Source: G963664835 sp965220775
GTDB taxonomy: Bacteria; Chloroflexota; UBA6077; FW602-bin22; JBCLEL01
DNA: 64,000 bases
Assembly: GCA_965220775.1 (NCBI GenBank)
Contig: OZ244845.1
Coordinates: forward strand, 558,001-622,000
Direction: 5' to 3'
Below, in pieces: positions 1 to 7,917 of the stretch. The stretch's first letter is position 1. Each line of letters opens with the position of its first letter. The notes beneath the pieces were generated by a model. That model saw nothing but the letters and a program-made list of their open reading frames with translations. It was not told where the DNA came from and did no database searches. The translations under genes and the position numbers were made by a program.

Positions 1-117
1 GCCGAGCAGGATGCCTTGATAGCAAGGTACTATAACGATCAGTCACCGGCCGAGCGGCGAGAAGACGACCAGTGGCGCCGGCTGGCGTCTCAGAGTGCCG
101 CCACCGCTTGGGATTGA
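1..117 (+). CDS. Antitoxin of a MazEF-type pair (C-terminal end only)
   Basis: The window opens inside this frame, which gives 38 residues up to a TGA at 115-117. The visible tail is acidic and Arg-rich, with ARYY, an ERREDDQWRRL stretch and a terminal AWD. That resembles the C-terminal tails of small antitoxins that thread into MazF-type toxins. The toxin gene begins at or next to this stop codon, which is the usual coupled order. The DNA-binding N-terminus lies outside the window, so the fold class cannot be judged. The role rests on this tail and on the neighbouring toxin. Confidence 0.6.
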   Translation, partial: AEQDALIARYYNDQSPAERREDDQWRRLASQSAATAWD

Positions 118-488
118 TCGCGACGCAAGGTTGGGCCTACCCAAGACGTGGGGAGGTCTGGACCGTGGCATTGCCAAATCAGCCCATGGACCCCCATACT
201 CCGAGACCTGCTGTCATCATTTCTACTGATGTCCGCAACCGGCTCGCCGGCGATGTCCTAGTTGTTCCGTTGAGTTCGACGTTGAGGCAGTTGCCGACCC
301 ATGTGTTTTTGCCTGCCGGCATCGGAGGACAACTTTCTGATTCGATGGCAAAGTGCGAGCACATAACGGCCCTGGACAAACGCTTTCTAGCTCGCGGTCC
401 GTTGGGTGACCCTCTACCAGAGAATCTGATGCACGAGATAGTTCTGGCTGTGCGACGAGCTGTCGGCGAGATCATCCCTTGGCCCTAG
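114..488 (+). CDS. MazF/PemK-family endoribonuclease toxin
   Basis: The protein has about 124 residues. It carries the MazF/PemK pattern: RGEVWTVAL near the start, a P..PRPAVIIS strand, then DVLVVPLSS, and a C-terminal AVRRAVGEI helix. Members of this family cut mRNA (sometimes tRNA or rRNA) and are held inactive by the upstream antitoxin. The open frame begins earlier (ATG at 72), but that would put 14 Arg/Cys-rich residues before the fold. A TTG at 114 overlaps the antitoxin stop and is the more natural coupled start. Family assignment is firm; the exact start and the RNA target are not. Confidence 0.82.
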   Translation: MIATQGWAYPRRGEVWTVALPNQPMDPHTPRPAVIISTDVRNRLAGDVLVVPLSSTLRQLPTHVFLPAGIGGQLSDSMAKCEHITALDKRFLARGPLGDPLPENLMHEIVLAVRRAVGEIIPWP

Positions 489-608
489 GGCCTTTGTGCG
501 CCAGATTGGTCGTCTGCCGTCCGTTTTGCCACCGGCCGGACAAACGCTTACACTGAGGCCCATTGGATCTGTCAAGAAAGCACTATCGTTAACCGGGAGG
601 GATATTAG

Positions 609-1394
609 ATGCGACCAAACAGGCTGCGAGAGCTATGGAGCGAGGGCGAGCCGGCGGCTATTGGCTGGATGAGCACCGCCGATGGCCTGATCGCCGAGAC
701 TATGGCCCATGCCGGCTTCGACGTGATCGTGGTCGATATGCAGCACGGGATGGGCATAGGGCCGGACCGGGCGGTAGCGACGCTCCAGGTGCTAAGCACC
801 ACCGATGTTATGCCGATGGTGCGAGTGCCGTGGAATGATCCGATCCCCATTCAGTACGTGCTCGACTCCGGCGCTTACGGCGTCGTGGTGCCAATGATAA
901 GTAACCGCGAGGACGCGGTGAAGGCGGCCGGCGCCTGCCGTTACGCGCCGATGGGCTACCGTAGTAATGGTCCTACCAGGTCACGTTTGTATTTTGGCGA
1001 AGACTACTTCGAGCATGCGAATGACGAGATCATTTGCCTGGCGATGATCGAGACGGAAGAGGGCGTTAACAACCTGGACGAGATTGCCGAGGTGCCGGGC
1101 ATCGACGGATTCCACATCGGTCCGACGGACTTGGCGATCAGCCTGGGCCTGCCGCCGGGCTACGACCTGAAAGAGCCGAGATGGGTCGACGCGGTTCAGA
1201 AGATCGTCGACGCGGCCAAGCGTCACGGTTTGCAAGCCGGCATTCAGTGCAGCGGGCCGGAGGAAGCGGTTCGTCGCTTCAAGCAGGGGTTCAACTTCAA
1301 CCCGTTGGGCTCCGATTTCAGGCTCGTCCAAGCCGGCGCCCAGGCGTTGGTCCGGGACTTCAAGGCCGGCTTTGTGACAGCCGGCGTCGGGTAG
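609..1394 (+). CDS. HpcH/HpaI aldolase-citrate lyase family protein (class II aldolase)
   Basis: The 261-residue protein matches 2-oxo-acid aldolases of the HpcH/HpaI type, which cleave or form 4-hydroxy-2-oxo acids using a divalent metal. Visible family features are the catalytic-loop His in DMQHG (about residue 46), RVPW, RYAPMGYRS, the metal-binding Glu in MIETEEG, and the metal-binding Asp in GPTDLAISLG. Length is typical. A GGGAGG sits about 8 nt upstream of the ATG. It stands alone, with a decayed toxin-antitoxin locus downstream on the other strand. The physiological substrate cannot be read from sequence. Confidence 0.9.
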   Translation: MRPNRLRELWSEGEPAAIGWMSTADGLIAETMAHAGFDVIVVDMQHGMGIGPDRAVATLQVLSTTDVMPMVRVPWNDPIPIQYVLDSGAYGVVVPMISNREDAVKAAGACRYAPMGYRSNGPTRSRLYFGEDYFEHANDEIICLAMIETEEGVNNLDEIAEVPGIDGFHIGPTDLAISLGLPPGYDLKEPRWVDAVQKIVDAAKRHGLQAGIQCSGPEEAVRRFKQGFNFNPLGSDFRLVQAGAQALVRDFKAGFVTAGVG

Positions 1395-1424
1395 CCGGCG
1401 CTCTCGCGACGGTTGGCCGGACTG

Positions 1425-1631
1425 TCAAGCAACCTCCGCGTAGAGTGCATGCAACTCTGGGGAGAGGCGTCTTGCCGCTTCACCGATGATCTAGAGCTGT
1501 CGGATAAAGCCATCTTGGAGGAGCTTACTCTCAAGAAAAGTCGGCTCATCGACATCGACTAAGTAATCCTCGGTTTGCGCAATGGCATCCCGAATATGTT
1601 GCAGATACAGAGCATCATTCGATTCTTTCAT
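1425..1631 (-). pseudogene. Broken HepT (HEPN-domain RNase of a HEPN-MNT module)
   Basis: Reading the minus strand from an ATG at 1631, inside the end of the MNT gene, gives MKESNDALYLQHIRDAI and then a segment ending GFIRQL. This is typical of the N-terminal half of HepT/DUF86 proteins. A TAG at 1493-1491 stops the frame after 46 residues. The same frame resumes with IIGEAARRLSPEL, also typical of HepT, and ends at a TGA at 1427-1425. The C-terminal half that carries the catalytic R-x4-6-H motif is missing. The ATG overlaps the upstream MNT gene, as in intact pairs. It is probably inactive, by a nonsense change plus a truncation. Confidence 0.75.
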
Positions 1632-1920
1632 AGAGCGATTCGACTTCCGCTTTAACGCGCTCCCGGAGGTAGGGACTCAGAGAAGCCTCGGTCACCAGAT
1701 CGACTGGCCGACCGAGGCGTTCGGCAAATTGCCGTTCAATCCGCACAAGCGCGAGCAAGCTTTTCCTACGGGCAAAGCGAACCAGTAAGTCCACATCGCT
1801 CTCTGGAGTTGCCTCCCCTCGAGCGTGTGATCCAAATACGCCTAAGAACGCGATGTCATTTTGCTCGCATATATCTATGACAGCGTCCAAGTCTATAGGG
1901 GTTGCAGTTTGTTCAGCCAT
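1615..1920 (-). CDS. MNT-domain nucleotidyltransferase (MntA-like, partner of HepT)
   Basis: This is a roughly 101-residue minimal nucleotidyltransferase. The polymerase-beta signature is clear: FGSHARGEATPESDVDLLV, with Gly-Ser at about 30-31 and the metal-binding Asp pair at about 42 and 44. In HEPN-MNT modules this protein neutralises the HepT RNase by AMPylating it. The start is placed at the ATG at 1920, which follows GAGAGAAC; an upstream ATG at 1974 is possible but adds a weak leader. Because the HepT partner downstream is broken, this antitoxin may be a survivor without its toxin. Confidence 0.82.
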   Translation of the reverse strand: MAEQTATPIDLDAVIDICEQNDIAFLGVFGSHARGEATPESDVDLLVRFARRKSLLALVRIERQFAERLGRPVDLVTEASLSPYLRERVKAEVESLYERIE

Positions 1921-2049
1921 CTGTTCTCTCTCAACGGTAACGCCAGCATACCACTCCTCAGATAGCACCGGCAATTGCTCTGTGGCAGTCTTGAGTCGCG
2001 GCTGCCAAGCCTGAGCCGGTTTCCTGATGTCCGCCGGGACTTGGCTGCG

Positions 2050-2214
2050 TCAATCGACGTGCCGGCAGGCAACTCGTATCCTGTCTTCGCTTTCGCGGAC
2101 TGCGATGGCCCGCGTCTCCACCAACAGTCTTTCCATCTCTGCTGCCATCATCCAGGCGACTTCCGATCGTCCTAATGAGTTAAGAGTTCGAGTAACCCGC
2201 CCATCGGCGTTCAA
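2050..2214 (-). CDS. Small hypothetical ORF coupled to the sigma-BFN gene
   Basis: A 54-residue frame starts at a TTG at 2214 that overlaps the TGA of the upstream sigma-nuclease gene and ends at a TGA at 2052. The product has an amphipathic, charge-alternating stretch (AWMMAAEMERLLVETRAIAVRE) and resembles nothing I recognise. Support is only the stop-start overlap and the helical appearance, so it may be spurious. Confidence 0.25.
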   Translation of the reverse strand: MNADGRVTRTLNSLGRSEVAWMMAAEMERLLVETRAIAVRESEDRIRVACRHVD

Positions 2215-3350
2215 CCCAAGGCCCTCTTCGGCTGCGCGCTGACGCGATTCTTGCGCAGCTTGTCCCTGATTTCCGCCGCTAGGTCGGCCGCTCCGCCTGT
2301 CCCAACCGGCTCACTCACAGTAGCGGCCGCCTCGATAACTTTAGGCTCGACCATGATCGGACTGCCGGCTATCAAAGACAGGTTGATAGCGTCGCTCGGT
2401 CTGGCATCTATCTCCGCAGTTCCCTCTGGGCCCTCGATGACGGCGACGGCGTAGAATACGCCCTCGGATACTCTGTTAATCCGTACCTCTTTCAGCCACC
2501 ATCCAGTTGCCTGGAGCAGACTAGCGGTAAAGTGGTAAGTCATCGGCCGAGGAAGCTGGATATTTTCCAGAATGACGGCGATGGCTTCGACCTCGGTCCG
2601 GCCCATCCAGATTTGTAGGGTACGCGGGCCGTTCACCTCTTGGAGAACCACCGACGTATGACTCGGATTATCCTTGGGTGGGTTGGGTATGAGGTGGACC
2701 CCGAAGCCCCATCGTACGTTTGTTACTCGCATCTCTACCAGTTGGCTGTCCGCTTTTGTAGCCATGTACTCCTCTTTCCATGTCTTCCAGAGCTGGTGTT
2801 GCAATGTTCTTCGGGCTTTGTGCAGGCGCGTCTTCACGGCGCCTGTCTTGATGCCGAGAGTGGCGGCTGTTTCGGCGTAGGTCATGCCGGCCAGGTAAAA
2901 GAGCAGGATCGCGGACCGCTGGCCGGCCGGCAGATCATCCACCGCACGGCGCACTCGCTTGGCCAGATCGGCGGCCTCGACAATCTCCTCCGGACCCGGC
3001 TCCAGAGCGGTTGGCTCCGGCATCCAGCGTCCACCGTACAGTGCGTCCAACGACCACTCGTCGTCGGGCCGCCTACGGAGCCACAGCCGGCAGACGTTCA
3101 GGCCTATGCCGGCGAGCCATGACCCAAATCGTTCAGGTCTCCGCAGCCGATCTATGCTGAGCAGCGCCTGAATAGCCGCTTCTTGGGCCGCGTCCTCGGC
3201 CTGAATGCGGTCCCCACACATTCGCCGGCAAAGCGCGAGCAATGTGGGCCGGTGTCGCTCGAAAAGGATGGCGAACGCGCGCTTGTCGCCGGCCGTGGCC
3301 GCTGAGACTAGCGTGGAGTCGGAATCGTCAGTGTGCATTTCCTCCGCCAA
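2211..3350 (-). CDS. ECF sigma-70 factor fused to a bifunctional nuclease (BFN/DUF151) domain
   Basis: The 379-residue protein has two unrelated halves. Residues about 1-190 are an ECF sigma factor: region 2 (AFAILFERHRPTLLALCRRM, AEDAAQEA, RFGSWLAGI) and region 4 (LPAGQRSAILLFYLAGMTYAET, GIKTGAVKTRLHKAR). Residues about 196-379 are a BFN/DUF151 domain, with TLQIWMGRTEVEAIAV, RPMTYHF, a WWLKEVRINRV strand, and IDARPSDAINLSL followed by PIMV. BFN proteins are plant and bacterial nucleases acting on RNA and DNA. A Met at residue 196 (ATG at 2765) sits exactly at the junction and has AAAGAGG five bases upstream, so a free nuclease could be made from the same mRNA. No anti-sigma gene is adjacent. 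Confidence 0.88.
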   Translation of the reverse strand: MAEEMHTDDSDSTLVSAATAGDKRAFAILFERHRPTLLALCRRMCGDRIQAEDAAQEAAIQALLSIDRLRRPERFGSWLAGIGLNVCRLWLRRRPDDEWSLDALYGGRWMPEPTALEPGPEEIVEAADLAKRVRRAVDDLPAGQRSAILLFYLAGMTYAETAATLGIKTGAVKTRLHKARRTLQHQLWKTWKEEYMATKADSQLVEMRVTNVRWGFGVHLIPNPPKDNPSHTSVVLQEVNGPRTLQIWMGRTEVEAIAVILENIQLPRPMTYHFTASLLQATGWWLKEVRINRVSEGVFYAVAVIEGPEGTAEIDARPSDAINLSLIAGSPIMVEPKVIEAAATVSEPVGTGGAADLAAEIRDKLRKNRVSAQPKRALG

Positions 3351-3630
3351 GGAAAGTACTTACCCTCTACTAGATAGTTGCATTTAGGGGGGTCGCGGTT
3401 ACCCGCCGGCCTCCAACGCTACAAGGCGACGTAGCCTTACTAACGCGGCGGCGGTTACTTTACGATACTGGCAATGTTACCCGATCAAATTCCCCGAATG
3501 TCGTGAAGCTGGGGTACTCTTAGGGTGAGGCGGACCGATGAAATCTCGACAAATGTCGGGAGGAATCGCCGCCACCCAACCTCTTGTCGCGCTCGAACCG
3601 ATTCGGGCGGGGCAATCTGAAAGGACAGAT

Positions 3631-4515
3631 GTGAATAAAGAGGAAAAGACCATCCTGGTGACGGGCGCGACCGGCCAGCAAGGGGGATCGGTCGCACGGC
3701 ACCTGCTGGCGGCCGGCTGGCCGGTGCGAGCACTCACCCGCGACTCCGACGGGCCGGCTGCGCGGGCCCTGGCCGATCAAGGGGCGAGCGTCGTCCAAGG
3801 GGATTTGGCTGACCGTTCTTCCCTGGAAAGAGCATTGGAAGGCGCCTACGGTGTTTATAGCGTTCAGGTATTTTGGCCGCCTAGTGTCGGCGTAGAGGGC
3901 GAGGTACTGCATGGTAGCAACCTTGCGGATGCGGCCAAGGCCGCCGGAGTGAAGCACTTTGTCTACAGCTCGGTTGGCGGCGCCGAACGCAACACCGGCG
4001 TCGCACATTTCGAGAGTAAATGGCAGATCGAGCAACACATACGCGCGCTGGGACTGCCAGCGACGATCTTGCGCCCTGTTTTCTTCATGGAAAACTTCAA
4101 TTTTCCCAATTTTCGTCAGCCGATCCTGGAAGGAACGTTGAATTGGGAGCTACGACCCGACACGAGATTGGCGTTGATCGCGGTGGACGACATAGGCGCC
4201 TTCGCTGCCCTGGCGCTCGAGAAGCCGGAAGAGTTCATAGGCCAGGCAATCGAGATCGGCGGCGATGAGTTGACGCCTCCAGAGGTGGCCGAGCATTTCA
4301 GTGAGGTGATTGGCCGGCCGGTTCGATTCGTGAAACAGTCGCTGGACCAGGTCCGTAGCTTCGATTCGGATATGGCCTCGATGCTGCAATGGTTCAATGA
4401 CGAGGGCTACCAGGTCGACATTCCGGCCCTGCGGGCAATGCACCCCAAGCTACTCACGTTCGAAGCGTGGTTGACAAAGGCCGGCTGGGGCCGCTCTCCG
4501 GCAACTGTACGGTAG
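3631..4515 (+). CDS. NmrA-family NAD(P)-binding protein
   Basis: The protein has about 294 residues with an N-terminal Rossmann motif GATGQQGG (residues 12-19), as in NmrA-like and atypical short-chain dehydrogenase/reductase proteins. Further family features are VVQGDLADRSSLERAL, VKHFVYSSVGGAERN, and a long C-terminal substrate-side region with FMENF. Such proteins sense or use NAD(P) redox state. The frame is open from 3538, but the GTG at 3631 follows AAGGAC and puts the Rossmann strand near the N-terminus as the family expects. Substrate unknown. Confidence 0.85.
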   Translation: MNKEEKTILVTGATGQQGGSVARHLLAAGWPVRALTRDSDGPAARALADQGASVVQGDLADRSSLERALEGAYGVYSVQVFWPPSVGVEGEVLHGSNLADAAKAAGVKHFVYSSVGGAERNTGVAHFESKWQIEQHIRALGLPATILRPVFFMENFNFPNFRQPILEGTLNWELRPDTRLALIAVDDIGAFAALALEKPEEFIGQAIEIGGDELTPPEVAEHFSEVIGRPVRFVKQSLDQVRSFDSDMASMLQWFNDEGYQVDIPALRAMHPKLLTFEAWLTKAGWGRSPATVR

Positions 4516-4617
4516 AGATGCCTTGCTCAGCCGAGATGACTTGACGCTGTACGTGCCTTTGATCACAAATGATTCCGACCACTACGTGTTCCCCGGCCTG
4601 ACGGTGGTCTCCGGCCG

Positions 4618-4719
4618 GTGATCGACTACTGCCGGTTCGACGAGTTGCTTACCGACGATGAGAGAGCGGCCGGCGAGCGCGCGCGGGAGTTCGTCGACCG
4701 GACGTGCGGCCGATCATAG
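4618..4719 (+). pseudogene. Detached N-terminus of the acyl-CoA dehydrogenase
   Basis: From a GTG at 4618 the frame reads FDELLTDDERAAGERAREFVDRT, the usual first helix of glutaryl-CoA-dehydrogenase-like acyl-CoA dehydrogenases. It then runs to a TAG at 4717-4719. The continuation, VRPIIAGYYEQGEFP, is in a different frame starting at 4704. Joining the two frames at about 4702-4706 restores a normal N-terminus. Either a real frameshift or a sequencing/assembly indel separates them. Confidence 0.6.
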
Positions 4720-5756
4720 CCGGCTATTACGAGCAAGGCGAGTTCCCCAAGCATCTCATACCACAACTGATCGAGATAGGCGTCCATCCGCGCTATCGAG
4801 GTCTGAGCCAATCGCCGGTCGCACGAGGGCTCGTCTGCCAGGAGCTGGAGCGGGGCGATTCCGCGTTGCGCAGCTTCGCGTCGGTGCAGTCCTCGCTTGC
4901 TATGTTCGCAGTAGACAGCTACGGCTCGGCGGAACAGAGGGAACGATTTCTGCCGGCCATGGCGCGAGGCGAAATCATCGGGTGCTTCGCTTTGACGGAG
5001 CCGGACCACGGATCGGATCCGGCCGGTATGGAGACGACCGCCGAGCGCGAAGCGGACGGTTACGTGCTGCGCGGTCGCAAGCGCTGGGTTACGAACGGGA
5101 CGATCGCCGGCGTGGCTGTTATCTGGGCAAGGTGCGACGGAGCTGTGCGCGGATTCCTGGTCGAGGCCGGCACACCGGGCTTCGAGGTGAGGCCGATCCA
5201 TCGAAAGATGTCGCTGAGGGCGTCGATGTCTTCCGAGATCACCCTGAACGACTGTCGAATTCCGGCCGCGAACGCTCTGCCCGGCGCGAGTGGGTTGGTC
5301 GCCGCGCTGAAGTGCTTGAGCGAGGCGCGTTTCGACATCATCTGGGGCTCGCTGGGCGCCGGCATGGACTGCTTCGAGTCGGCGCTTGCTTACGCCGGGC
5401 GTCGGGAGCAGTTTGGCCGACCAATCGCCGGCTTCCAGCTGACGCAGAATAAGCTGGTCGATATGTACTCCGAACTGACCAAGGCCCGCCTCCTTGCGCT
5501 GCGGTTGGGCCATTTGAAGAAACAGGGCCGGCTGCACCACTCCGAGATTTCTCTGGGCAAGCGAAATAGCGTTCGCACCGCCCTGGACGTATGTCGCACC
5601 GCCCGGACGATTTTCGGCGCGGCCGGCGTTACCGATGACTGCCCGGCGATGCGCCACGCCGCCAATCTGGAGAGCGTCCTTACCTATGAAGGGACCGAGG
5701 AGATCCATACGTTGATCGTTGGCCAGGAGATTACCGGCCTGAGCGCATTTAGTTAG
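4704..5756 (+). CDS. Acyl-CoA dehydrogenase (glutaryl-CoA dehydrogenase-like), 5' end frame-disrupted
   Basis: The 350 residues match the FAD-dependent acyl-CoA dehydrogenase fold: LVCQELERGDSALRSF, CFALTEPDHGSDP (flavin and substrate loop), RKRWVTNGTIA, RREQFGRPIAGFQLTQNKL, and YEGTEEIHTLIVGQEITG, where the Glu after Tyr is the expected catalytic base. The normal N-terminus is upstream in another frame (4618-4704), so the GTG at 4704 is not a natural start. The stretch IGVHPRYRGLSQSPVARG (about 4775-4830) also looks scrambled compared with relatives, which suggests a second pair of small indels. Function depends on whether these are assembly errors. Confidence 0.82.
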   Translation: MRPIIAGYYEQGEFPKHLIPQLIEIGVHPRYRGLSQSPVARGLVCQELERGDSALRSFASVQSSLAMFAVDSYGSAEQRERFLPAMARGEIIGCFALTEPDHGSDPAGMETTAEREADGYVLRGRKRWVTNGTIAGVAVIWARCDGAVRGFLVEAGTPGFEVRPIHRKMSLRASMSSEITLNDCRIPAANALPGASGLVAALKCLSEARFDIIWGSLGAGMDCFESALAYAGRREQFGRPIAGFQLTQNKLVDMYSELTKARLLALRLGHLKKQGRLHHSEISLGKRNSVRTALDVCRTARTIFGAAGVTDDCPAMRHAANLESVLTYEGTEEIHTLIVGQEITGLSAFS

Positions 5757-5903
5757 CTGAGACGCTTCGTAGAGTTATCCGAAATCAGCGTATGGGAGCT
5801 GCGGTCGTCCCATTGTTAGACTTCCGGCTCTAGATTGGGTCGGGCTGCTGCCCGATATGTCAAGGGCGCGGCGAGAATCTGAAGAGGGCACTCGACTATA
5901 GCA

Positions 5904-6953
5904 ATGGAACCTGTAAGGCTTGCGGTCATAGGGGCTGGGCTTGTTGGGAAGACGCATGCCAAACTCATCGCCGCGCACAGCGATTGCGAGCTGGTGGGAA
6001 TATGCGACGTCAATCCGGACTGCAGGTCGGTCGCCCAAGGGCTCGGCGTCCCGTTCTACTCGGAGGTCGGAGAGCTTCTAGAGCATGAGCAGCCGGACGG
6101 AGCGATTGTTTCGACCCCGAATGACGATCACGCGTCCGTGGTCGAAACCTGCGGACGAAGATCCGTTCACGTACTGATCGAGAAGCCAATCGCCGGCACA
6201 TTGGAAGATGCAAGTCGCATCATAAGAACCGCGGACGAAACTGGAATCGAGGCGCTGGTAGGCCACCACCGGCGGCATAGCCCATACATACGGAAAGCCC
6301 GTTCGATTGTGAAGAGTGGTAGCTTGGGCAAGCTGGTCGCCGTTTCCATGCTCTGGGCGCTCCTAAAGCCGGCTGACTACTTTGACGTGGAATGGCGGTG
6401 CCGGCGCCCCGGCGGCGGTCCGGCGCTAATCAACCTCATTCACGAGTTGGACACGCTACGCTTCGTTTGTGGAGAGATCCGGCAGGTGTATGCGCAAGCG
6501 AGCTCGGAAGCTAGGAACCTCGACGTGGAGGACTCACTGGCGATCTCGATTTTGTTTGAGAGCGGGGCCATAGGCTCGATCCTAGGGTCGGACGCTACGC
6601 CCGGGCCGTGGTCGTATGAGGCGGCGGTTCACGAGAATCCGATGTATTTCCCGACGGCCGAGAATTGCTACTTCTTTCTCGGCACGCTGGGATCGCTCGC
6701 ATTCCCGCGCATGGAGATTTGGCGTTACGCGGATACACAAAGATCAGGGTGGCAGCATCCGATGGAGCAGTCGCGCGCCGAGGTGGAACGTACTGACCCG
6801 CTGGTCTCGCAGCTCGAGCACTTCTGCCGGGTCATCAAAGGCGAGGAGAGTCCGTTGATCGATGGCCGGGACGCCGCCAAGTCGCTGTCGGTAGTGCTCG
6901 CGGTGCTCGAATCGATCGAGCGCGGAGCGCCGGTGGGGGTGCCGGAGTCCTAG
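5904..6953 (+). CDS. Gfo/Idh/MocA-family NAD(P)-dependent oxidoreductase
   Basis: The 349-residue protein has a Rossmann dinucleotide site at the extreme N-terminus (IGAGLVGKTHA, about residues 10-20) and the family EKP motif (LIEKPIAG, about residue 95). The C-terminal part has a GGGPALINLIHELDTLRFVCG helix typical of the sugar-oxidoreductase domain. Members oxidise or reduce sugars, inositols or related polyols. It stands as a single gene after the acyl-CoA dehydrogenase, and nothing nearby fixes the substrate. The ATG at 5904 follows a GAAGAGGG placed rather far upstream. Confidence 0.9.
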   Translation: MEPVRLAVIGAGLVGKTHAKLIAAHSDCELVGICDVNPDCRSVAQGLGVPFYSEVGELLEHEQPDGAIVSTPNDDHASVVETCGRRSVHVLIEKPIAGTLEDASRIIRTADETGIEALVGHHRRHSPYIRKARSIVKSGSLGKLVAVSMLWALLKPADYFDVEWRCRRPGGGPALINLIHELDTLRFVCGEIRQVYAQASSEARNLDVEDSLAISILFESGAIGSILGSDATPGPWSYEAAVHENPMYFPTAENCYFFLGTLGSLAFPRMEIWRYADTQRSGWQHPMEQSRAEVERTDPLVSQLEHFCRVIKGEESPLIDGRDAAKSLSVVLAVLESIERGAPVGVPES

Positions 6954-6968
6954 GGCAAGACGAGGGAC

Positions 6969-7346
6969 CTAGGCAAACCGTTTGGTGATTTCCTGTGCCT
7001 CATGGTCGAGCTCATCAGCGCGAAGAAAGTCAGCGACTTCCTCTCCTGTGTACTCCCGCAAGGTAATGTCTTGCCTCGTTCGGGTGGTCCAGAGCAAGAG
7101 GTCGAGAGTTCGTTTAGGGATTCGGTATGCACGCCCGAGCTTAGAAGCCACCAACTTTCCCTGCCTTATGTAGCGGTAGATTGTCTCGCGATCTAGCTGA
7201 AGGTAGTCGGCTGCCACGGGCGCACCAACAGGCCTTTGTCTTGCAAAGAGTAGGGTGTTTAGCACGGGCTCGGCGTGATCGCTGGCCGCCGGCAGTTTGT
7301 TTTGCAAGTCTTCATTTCTCGCAGATGTGCTCTGGTGGACTCCCAT
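6969..7346 (-). CDS. Excisionase/MerR-like helix-turn-helix DNA-binding protein
   Basis: In this 125-residue protein, residues about 38-85 form an excisionase-type winged HTH: VAADYLQLDRETIYRYIRQGKLVASKLGRAYRIPKRTLDLLL. This is the pattern GxxxAxxYLxxxxxTxYxxxxxGxxPAxKxGxxxRxxxxxLD. The tail (TGEEVADFLRADELDHEAQEI) is acidic and may be an effector or antitoxin-like segment. Such proteins act as excisionases or as DNA-binding antitoxins. No integrase or toxin gene is adjacent. It marks the left edge of the accessory stretch. Confidence 0.75.
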   Translation of the reverse strand: MGVHQSTSARNEDLQNKLPAASDHAEPVLNTLLFARQRPVGAPVAADYLQLDRETIYRYIRQGKLVASKLGRAYRIPKRTLDLLLWTTRTRQDITLREYTGEEVADFLRADELDHEAQEITKRFA

Positions 7347-7917
7347 GTGGTCCGTACATTTGTACTATGATTATAGCTGTTCTCCGACAGAGGCTCAAGG
7401 TGAATATTGTTGACGAGAACGTCTTGGCGCAGCTTGGGGAAACGGAACGCAGAAACTGATTTGCCTGCCCTGGATTGCGGCCCGCCCGGCGGATAAGGGA
7501 CATGCCTCGGTGCCAAGCAAGGTCTTTAGGTTCTCCACCCAGCGCGGCGGGTTGGCCTAAAGTTTGGGAATTATATACCTAACCACACAGGAAATAGGCA
7601 ATGATTTGCGTTCTTCGCCCTTTCGATCCAAGTCACAAGTCCGCATGATTGAGGGTAAGCAATATGGCGATCCGACTTCGATTTATCGCTTGCATAACAA
7701 CGCCATGCCGTGATATGTTGTCGATAGTCCAAAGGTCCCGAGGGTTCTGTTCCTGAGGGAGGAGGACGAGCCGAGAGAGGACGCGCTTGCTAGCAAAAAC
7801 CTCTCTCAGCGGCCAGTCGGCGGTGCCCTGATCAGGTGCCACCGGCTGGTGTTGGCGGGCTACTCTTGATCAAGGTCGCTCGCCAACTCAATCCGCTTGA
7901 TTCTATAGGAGTCATTT
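7347..7917. other. Non-coding interval, 570 bases
   Basis: No frame here resembles a known protein and none has a good ribosome-binding site. A 69-residue minus-strand frame (7633-7842) and a 30-residue plus-strand frame ending at 7459 are present but not convincing. The interval is less GC-rich than its surroundings and contains almost no GCCGGC, like the rest of the accessory stretch. Confidence 0.4.

Noticed and set aside
4626..5708. 360-residue minus-strand open frame antisense to the acyl-CoA dehydrogenase
   Set aside because: It has Arg/Gln/His-rich composition and no family features. It is a product of high G+C on the opposite strand of a real gene.
7633..7842. 69-residue minus-strand frame in the accessory stretch
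   Set aside because: It has no ribosome-binding site, no family resemblance and no operon context.
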